Assembly: GCA_964462125.1 (NCBI GenBank)
Contig: CAYWXT010000158.1
Span: forward strand, 1 to 12,954
Direction of reading: 5' to 3'
From: JAWLFY01 sp964462125
GTDB lineage: Bacteria > Planctomycetota > Planctomycetia > Pirellulales > Pirellulaceae
Length of the DNA: 12,954 bases
Each line of letters begins with the position of its first letter. The stretch's first letter is position 1. The notes under the pieces were generated by a model, which had not been told where the DNA came from, ran no database searches, and saw only the letters and a list, made by a program, of their open reading frames with translations. This document shows positions 7,587 to 12,954 of the stretch, one piece after another. The translations under genes and the position numbers were made by a program.

Positions 7587-10500
7587 TTAACAGTAGGTCG
7601 AAGATTCAGGACTGGCGAGCCACGCCTTGACCTGCGACGGGTCGGGTTGATCACAGGGCCGAAATTTGATGATTCGCCCGTCGGCGTCGTCATACAGCAG
7701 CATCGTGGCGGTGGAAAGCTCCGCGGCCGCCGGGGTGTCGATCAACGCGGCGGAGTCCGATGCGTTGAGCCGTCCCAGCAGGCGGAGTTCAAGATCATGG
7801 AGGGCATTCCGGGGCAGCCAGCGGGCAAGGGTTTCGGTCGCCCCGCAAACGACGATCGAAAAGACGTTCACCGCCGGTCCTTCACGGAGGACGTTCTGCA
7901 ATGCCAGCCCCCCTCCGGCGGCCTCCGCCGAATCGAGCGAAAAGTGGAACGTGTCGTCCTGCCGGAGGTCGCGAAAACGCTCCAGGGGATCGATCACAAT
8001 GAATAACGGTGGGCCATCTTCGGCGCTCTCGATGCGATCCTTCACGACCGTATCGAGATGGACCATCTTCGGTTCACTCTCCCGAGGTGGGACGGACTCC
8101 ACCGCCACCCCAGCGGCCGTCAACCAAGCTGCGACCGAGCCACCGTCACCAGGACGGTGCCCGTCAAAATAGACCACACGCGACTCGGGATCCCCCCGGA
8201 CCAGCGAACTGAGCAGCCCCGACAAGACCGCCCCTCGCGACTCCGGAGGGGCGATCATGAGAAGGTTTCGCCCGGCGTCGGCGGTCAGTTCGAGTGTCGC
8301 CGGGGGGCCGATTTCAACTGGCTCACCAAGCAGCCCACGACGGCAGCCGATCCCCTTCGACCGGCCGACCGCAGCCTCCGCCATGGCCGGTGACCAGCGG
8401 CAGGGTCGGTTGCCCTCGAAGATCACCGGCGGGGAAAGACCTGCAGCCAGCGCCGCATCCCGCGTGGCGATCGACTCAAGCAACTCGTGGTGCCGATCGG
8501 CCGCCAGCCAAGCAACCTGGAAGGGCCGGTTCCCTTCCAACAGTCCCCCCGCGTCGTTATAGATCGCTTCTCCAGGACGGCCGATCAGGCGGGCGGCCGT
8601 GTTGTCATCGCCAAGGATGAGCGCCGCGTCGGATTCACTGCACTGCAGCGCGATCCGGACCGCCATCTGTCCCAGCGTCGCTCGCGGCAGGGCGTGGGCA
8701 CCGGCCAGTGACTGGCTACTTAGAATCACGTGGATCCCGAACGACCGCCCCTGGCGAACCAAGCGGTCGAGCAACATCGCACAGTCAGCCGCGAGCCGAT
8801 CGTCGCGGACAAACAGCTCCTGAAACTCGTCGACCACCACCAGGATCCGGGGCATCGCCGTCCCGGTCGCCGCGCGATAGGCAGCCAAATCGTGAGCCCC
8901 GGAGGCGCGAAACGACTCGCCCCGCTGGTGGAGTTCCTGGTCGAGACGCTGCAGCACGCTGTGGCCAAACTCACGCTCGCTTTCAATGCCGATCACTCGG
9001 ACATGCGGCAGACCCGCCTCGGCATACGGTTTGAACTCGACCCCTTTTTTGAAGTCCAGCAGGTACAGTTCCAACTCGTCGGGTCGATAGTGAAACGCCC
9101 CGGAGACGATGATCGCGTGCAACAGGGTACTTTTGCCCGAGCCCGTCTTGCCGACAATCAGCACGTGTTGCCGCACCCCTTCGCCGAGTTCGATGCAGAG
9201 CGATCGGCCTGCCCCTTGGCTGCCGACGGGAATCGACAAGCCGGTCGCGGTGGACCCATCGTTGGCCGGGGGCGGCGCCAGGACCGTCTCGAGTGGAATT
9301 TCGACCCGCGCCGCGGCCACCGCCTCGCTCCCCAACCGCTGCACCAGGGCGGGGCGAAGCTCGCCCGGCGGGCCGGCTGCTGGCCGCATGGAATACTCCT
9401 CCAAACCGGCCTGGTCACAGTGCATCGAGCCGTCGGGATCGATTCGCACCGGCAGCAATTTATCCAAGGACGTCGGCGGCATCTCCGCAGGCCAGGGTTG
9501 CGAACGGTCCGCCACCAGGACGGTGAACACGCCACACCGCAACCCGCTTTCAATCAATGCCTGCAAGTGCCGGAAAGCTCCCCGCGAGAACCCGTCGGGA
9601 AACCCGACGGCGGCGATCGCGTGATAAGGCTCGGCCATCGTGCCGGCGACCGCGTTGTAGTCTTCGATCCGCGCGTACCGGTCGCGCAACATCGCCTGCA
9701 GCACGTCCTCCACGTGATGGGCCATCTCCCCCAATCGCGACTCGATTTGAGCTTCGGTCGTCCACACGCGATGCCCAACCAGGGTCGGGTCGTAGTCGGC
9801 CAACGCCATGAAGCTGGTGAAGTTCTGGCCCCGGCCCAGGGGGTCGATCAGCAGCAGCTTCGCCCGTCCCGGAGACGCTGCGACGAGCAACCGCCAGAGG
9901 ACTTGGTGCGCTACATCGACAGCCTCGGACAAGCGTTCTGATGGGGCGGTGATCAGGAGACCGCTATGGACACGGCGATGCAGCGCGATCGGCAATTCGA
10001 GCGGGGCGCTTCGGGGTCCCGTGCTCGGTTCCGACACGCCAGGTGAATTCACGTCCATCGTGCCGACCGGGAGAAAGTCGACGGTGCCGAACCGCTCCGC
10101 GCCGCCCTCGACGACGGGGGGCCAATCGGGGTGACGCGCGGCGAGATTTTCCGCGGTTGAAATGGCCCGCTGCACCGCCCGGCTGACTCCCTTTTCGATT
10201 CGATTTTCAAGATGCTGTAATTCCTGGCGGCGCTCCGCTTCGCTCGCCTCGCGCGACCGATCCAGCGCCGCCTCGGTGTCCTCAAGTTCATGCGTGATCG
10301 CTCGCGCCGTCTCCTCGGCACGCAACCGCATCTCGTTGCCAATTCGGGTGAAATCGGCGGTGAATACTTGGCCGGCCCGTTCGGTCTGGTCCCGCCACTG
10401 CTGATGGATCGTTTCACGCTCGGCATTGAGGCGTTCGAGCCGCGCTCGGATCTGTTCCGCTTGCCATCGCTCGATCTCGCCGAGTTGTTGGTCACGCCGC

Positions 10501-11498
10501 CGGGCGCACTCCGCCTTCTCTCGCTCTGCCCGCTCGGTGGCAAACTTGCGGCCGATTGCGGCGCATCGCTCGGCCGCCTGGGCGAGTCGCTCGGTGATCG
10601 GATAAAGCCGTCGCGTCTCCTTCTTCACCGGCCGCATCAGGACCAAATAGACCAGGAAACCGAGCAACCCACCGAGCGGTACACCGGCGGCCATCACCAG
10701 CCATGGCGGGGTGGGGCCGAAGAGATAGGCGAGCGCTGCCCAGCCCAGGGCGAACAGAGCGACGCCGACGGGAAGATAGTATTGATCAATGATCCGAGTC
10801 GCCCAGCCCGACCGCATCTCCTCGACCGTCCGTTCCACTTCCTGGGCCAAACGCTCGATCGCCGCGACGGCCTCCTCCAGCGAGGCGGGCTTGGCCAGGT
10901 CGAGCGTCTCCCAAGGAGTTTCCAGGGGGGCGAACTGGGGCAGATGGTCGAGGCGTCCCAGCGTGATCTGACGCGACCGTTCCAGGGCTTCGTTCATCGG
11001 CTGCCACGCCGCTGTGAGCCGGGCCACCGCCGCGCGACGTCCCGCTTCGGGTTGATGTCGCTGCTTCTCGTAGCGTTGCCGCACCATCCGCCGACGTCGC
11101 TCCGCCTCCCCCTCGATCGCCTTCGCCTCCGCCGCCGCCTGCTGTCGAACCTTCGCGATCTGCTCGGTCGATTCACGGCGAAGGCGGATCATTTCAGATT
11201 CGTAGCGACCAATGACTCCCTCCTCGGCAGCATCCCACTCATCGAGTGCCTCCCGTCGCCGGTGGACGCAGTGAACCTTGCACTCGGCCAGCCGGCGCTC
11301 CCGCGATGCAGCCTCCTCCGCAGCTCGGGCAGCATGCTCCCGAAGCAACGCCTGGCGACGCTCGGCACCTTCTCGCAGGCGGCGATCGAGACCGTCGAGC
11401 AGACGTTTTTGGCGGCGGAGGTCGAACAGGCCGGCAGGACCGACCGCGGAATCTTTCATTGCCAGCATCAACACCGGGAAGGAGAAAGGGACGGACAT
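7587..11498 (-). CDS. EccC-like membrane-anchored FtsK/SpoIIIE ATPase with three tandem modules
   Basis: About 1303 residues from the ATG at 11498. Order: charged Arg/Glu/Ala coiled coil (~25-165); a two-helix membrane hairpin (YYLPVGVALFALGWAALAYLF ~240-261 and LVMAAGVPLGGLLGFLVYLVL ~267-287); a second coiled coil (~291-455); then three FtsK-like modules. Module 1 (~500-695) keeps the fold (LLLIDPLGRG) but has no P-loop, and VGFPD replaces Walker B. Module 2 (~750-1000) has Walker A GKTGSGKST (783-791), LLDFKKGVEF, Walker B ILVVVDEF (885-892) and the ILSSQS segment. Module 3 (~1055-1285) has IAPPESRG at the P-loop site and FIVIDPLERF. Two helices plus serial modules match EccC/EssC, the motor of type VII secretion; the coiled coils do not. 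Short FtsK-type gamma domain absent. A GTG at 11528 and ATGs at 11468 and 11459 are other possible starts. A DNA translocase is the alternative reading. Confidence 0.9.
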   Translation of the reverse strand: MSVPFSFPVLMLAMKDSAVGPAGLFDLRRQKRLLDGLDRRLREGAERRQALLREHAARAAEEAASRERRLAECKVHCVHRRREALDEWDAAEEGVIGRYESEMIRLRRESTEQIAKVRQQAAAEAKAIEGEAERRRRMVRQRYEKQRHQPEAGRRAAVARLTAAWQPMNEALERSRQITLGRLDHLPQFAPLETPWETLDLAKPASLEEAVAAIERLAQEVERTVEEMRSGWATRIIDQYYLPVGVALFALGWAALAYLFGPTPPWLVMAAGVPLGGLLGFLVYLVLMRPVKKETRRLYPITERLAQAAERCAAIGRKFATERAEREKAECARRRDQQLGEIERWQAEQIRARLERLNAERETIHQQWRDQTERAGQVFTADFTRIGNEMRLRAEETARAITHELEDTEAALDRSREASEAERRQELQHLENRIEKGVSRAVQRAISTAENLAARHPDWPPVVEGGAERFGTVDFLPVGTMDVNSPGVSEPSTGPRSAPLELPIALHRRVHSGLLITAPSERLSEAVDVAHQVLWRLLVAASPGRAKLLLIDPLGRGQNFTSFMALADYDPTLVGHRVWTTEAQIESRLGEMAHHVEDVLQAMLRDRYARIEDYNAVAGTMAEPYHAIAAVGFPDGFSRGAFRHLQALIESGLRCGVFTVLVADRSQPWPAEMPPTSLDKLLPVRIDPDGSMHCDQAGLEEYSMRPAAGPPGELRPALVQRLGSEAVAAARVEIPLETVLAPPPANDGSTATGLSIPVGSQGAGRSLCIELGEGVRQHVLIVGKTGSGKSTLLHAIIVSGAFHYRPDELELYLLDFKKGVEFKPYAEAGLPHVRVIGIESEREFGHSVLQRLDQELHQRGESFRASGAHDLAAYRAATGTAMPRILVVVDEFQELFVRDDRLAADCAMLLDRLVRQGRSFGIHVILSSQSLAGAHALPRATLGQMAVRIALQCSESDAALILGDDNTAARLIGRPGEAIYNDAGGLLEGNRPFQVAWLAADRHHELLESIATRDAALAAGLSPPVIFEGNRPCRWSPAMAEAAVGRSKGIGCRRGLLGEPVEIGPPATLELTADAGRNLLMIAPPESRGAVLSGLLSSLVRGDPESRVVYFDGHRPGDGGSVAAWLTAAGVAVESVPPRESEPKMVHLDTVVKDRIESAEDGPPLFIVIDPLERFRDLRQDDTFHFSLDSAEAAGGGLALQNVLREGPAVNVFSIVVCGATETLARWLPRNALHDLELRLLGRLNASDSAALIDTPAAAELSTATMLLYDDADGRIIKFRPCDQPDPSQVKAWLASPESSTYC

Positions 11499-11637
11499 CC
11501 CTTTGGAGTGTAGGACGCTGTTACCCACCCCATCGGTTCACCAGCATAACCATCTCACCCTGCTTTCATCGCCCGTTGACCCACGCAAGCTATCAACAAG
11601 CTCGCAGAGAGTTCTAACCACCACGAACCCTCGGCGG

Positions 11638-11652
11638 ATCGCCCTTGGCGAT
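11638..11652. repeat. Perfect short inverted repeat between the WXG100-like and ATPase genes
   Basis: ATCGCC and GGCGAT form a perfect six-base stem with a three-base loop. TTTT follows closely on the plus strand, but not on the minus strand, on which both neighbouring genes lie. It could weakly separate expression of the small protein from the ATPase, or be a binding site for a dimeric protein. The rest of the 196-base gap shows no clear promoter to me. Confidence 0.3.
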
Positions 11653-11694
11653 TTTCCTCCCCCAGCTTCCATGCATGCGAATCCCGCGAACTTG

Positions 11695-11964
11695 CTACCG
11701 GTTCCGTCCCCCCTCCCTCGGCCCCTGACCTTCCGCGTCCTGAAGAGCCCGCTCTGCCCTCCGGACCGTTTGAACGAACTCGGAAATCGCCGCATCCAGG
11801 CGGTTCAAACTCGGCCCGAGCTCGGCCAGGTGCTGCTGTTCAAAGACTCGCGCCCGATCATCCGTCCAGTCCTCCCGAACCGAGCGCCACAGCCGAGATA
11901 ACTCGGTGAACTGTTCGCGGAGCCGGAGTTCGGCGTCTTGGATCGGGCCGAGGGGGTCATGCAT
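11695..11964 (-). CDS. Small WXG100-like helical-hairpin protein
   Basis: An 89-residue protein predicted to be two long helices: ~7-32 and ~36-75, joined by a tight turn EDWTDD. The turn reads W33-x-D35-x5-F41. WXG100 proteins such as EsxA have W-x-G followed by an aromatic at the same +8 position, then a second amphipathic helix of similar length, so size, topology and motif spacing fit; Asp replaces Gly. The usual C-terminal Y-x-x-x-[DE] export signal is absent, and the tail is a short Gly/Arg-rich end. The next gene is an EccC-like ATPase, the normal partner of WXG100 proteins, which is the main support for this reading. I chose the ATG at 11964; an in-frame GTG at 11973 overlaps the upstream stop as GTGA and is equally possible. 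No signal peptide. It could instead be a small adaptor for the ATPase. Confidence 0.7.
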   Translation of the reverse strand: MHDPLGPIQDAELRLREQFTELSRLWRSVREDWTDDRARVFEQQHLAELGPSLNRLDAAISEFVQTVRRAERALQDAEGQGPREGGRNR

Positions 11965-11969
11965 CGGGG

Positions 11970-12954
11970 TCACGCATTGAACGTCCGGAGCATTTTACGC
12001 CCCTTGTAGAGGTGAAACAGCTCGGTCGGCCCCAGCGGCCGCATCCTTCCCGCAACCGCCTGGTCGATCGTCTCCAGCCCATCGGTCACGACCAGACAGC
12101 TCGTGCCGTCGCGGACCGCCCGAAAAACGCCGGCATGTTCGTCGAGAAAAAACCCGAGCAGCTCCGGCTGGATCGATTCGTATCCGCAACGGTCGAGGTA
12201 CCGCGCCAGGGGCTCGATCAGCCGTCGCTGCGGTTCATTGAATTGATCCTCCGGGACGGTGAAGATCTCGGGGTGCTCTGCATGCCACCCCGCATAGATC
12301 GCATAAATGTCCTCGTGGGGAAGGTCGGCGACGTCGGCCGAGAGGGCGAACACCGTCGGACCGGCGATCCCCACATTGCTATACCGCTTGTCGGCGAAGC
12401 TGTACTCGAACCGCACCAGCCGCACGTTCACCGGCTCTTCGAAGCTGGGCCACATCAGCCGCCGGGTCTCGACCACTTCGAGGTCGGTCGGAGGCACCCC
12501 CATCTGTTGAGGCTGCGAGAGCCATAGCGACATCTCCGCCTCCGCCGTCGCGTCCTCACTCCGCCACTGCGACTCCACCCGGTCGCCGAGCCCGATTTCG
12601 TCGAGGTAGTGAATCGCGCGTAACCGCGCTGCGGGATCGGCGGTCAGTTCTAACAACCGCTGCTTGCCCGACTCATCTCCCAGCCGCGCCAGGGCCCCAG
12701 CCGCCTCGCACTGCACCCGGCGGTGCCGCAGTTCCATCGCTTGGTGCAAGCTGCCGATCACCGACCGGTCGCCAATGATGCCGATCGCATCGCAGAGGGA
12801 AACCGCCAACGATACCGCTTCCCCCAACCTGGCCTGAACGGTTTCAACATCGTCACCCAACGAACGCGGATCCTCCTCGAATCGATCCAAGCGATGCGTG
12901 ATCTCAGTCAGCAACTGACCCAGCATCGGCAGCCGGTCCGCCGCCGGGTGAATC
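11970..12954 (-). CDS. HEAT-repeat protein with unknown C-terminal domain, 5' end missing
   Basis: The frame is open to the right edge: nine more codons precede the first in-window ATG at 12926 without a stop, so the true start may lie outside. From that ATG, residues ~1-125 are helical pairs of HEAT type, e.g. AVSLCDAIGIIGDRSVIGSL, then RVQCEAAGALARLGDESG and ARLRAIHYLDEIGLGD. HEAT arrays are protein-binding scaffolds. From ~150 to 318 there is a distinct domain that I cannot name: RLVRFEYSF, YSNVGIAGPTVFAL, HEDIYAIYAGWHAEHPEIF, GYESIQPELLGFFLDEHAG and a basic end, LFHLYKGRKMLRTF. No signal peptide or membrane helix is visible, so it is likely cytoplasmic. Its stop lies within 5 bases of, or overlaps, the start of the WXG100-like gene, so the two are translated from one message. 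A role as scaffold or chaperone for that protein or the ATPase is only inference. Confidence 0.85.
   Translation of the reverse strand, partial: IHPAADRLPMLGQLLTEITHRLDRFEEDPRSLGDDVETVQARLGEAVSLAVSLCDAIGIIGDRSVIGSLHQAMELRHRRVQCEAAGALARLGDESGKQRLLELTADPAARLRAIHYLDEIGLGDRVESQWRSEDATAEAEMSLWLSQPQQMGVPPTDLEVVETRRLMWPSFEEPVNVRLVRFEYSFADKRYSNVGIAGPTVFALSADVADLPHEDIYAIYAGWHAEHPEIFTVPEDQFNEPQRRLIEPLARYLDRCGYESIQPELLGFFLDEHAGVFRAVRDGTSCLVVTDGLETIDQAVAGRMRPLGPTELFHLYKGRKMLRTFNA

Noticed and set aside
8730..11513. Long open frames on the plus strand (8730-9941 and 10290-11513)
   Set aside because: They lie opposite the FtsK-like ATPase, whose Walker motifs and membrane helices identify the true strand. 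The plus-strand products are Arg/His/Gln-rich mirror frames.

Overview
The window is GC-rich chromosomal DNA. Every confident gene lies on the minus strand, so transcription runs from the right edge to the left edge. A secreted 3-keto-disaccharide hydrolase (DUF1080) protein, weak Shine-Dalgarno sites, HEAT-repeat proteins and an EccC/FtsK-like ATPase in a GC-rich genome together suggest a planctomycete (Pirellulales-like). This is inference from gene content; there is no rRNA or other marker here to prove it. I see no tRNA, rRNA, CRISPR array, insertion sequence or phage gene.

Right part (about 12954 to 7587): a three-gene cluster. A HEAT-repeat protein with an unknown C-terminal domain, cut by the window edge, is followed almost without a gap by an 89-residue helical-hairpin protein. 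That protein has a WXG100-like W-x-D-x5-F turn. After about 200 bases comes a membrane-anchored ATPase of about 1300 residues. It has long coiled coils on both sides of a two-helix membrane hairpin, then three tandem FtsK/SpoIIIE-type modules of which only the middle one keeps Walker A and B. A three-module FtsK-like ATPase beside a WXG100-like protein is the hallmark pairing of type VII (ESX/Yuk/Ess) secretion. I read this as a candidate reduced, divergent type VII-like system, and it is the most interesting content of the window.

Middle part (7493 to 4357): a glycogen/starch phosphorylase, with a signal-peptide-bearing thioredoxin-fold protein overlapping it by the four bases ATGA, so the two are probably translationally coupled. 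A 315-base gap with strong hairpins and a possible promoter separates this pair from the next unit.

Left part (4041 to 1): a soluble family 2 glycosyltransferase; a protein distantly resembling the bacillithiol enzyme BshC; a 400-base gap that may encode a tiny membrane protein on the plus strand; an EVE-domain protein; and the N-terminal part of the secreted DUF1080 protein, which runs off the left edge. Apart from the two close pairs (phosphorylase/redoxin and glycosyltransferase/BshC-like) these look like ordinary housekeeping or accessory genes without one shared pathway.
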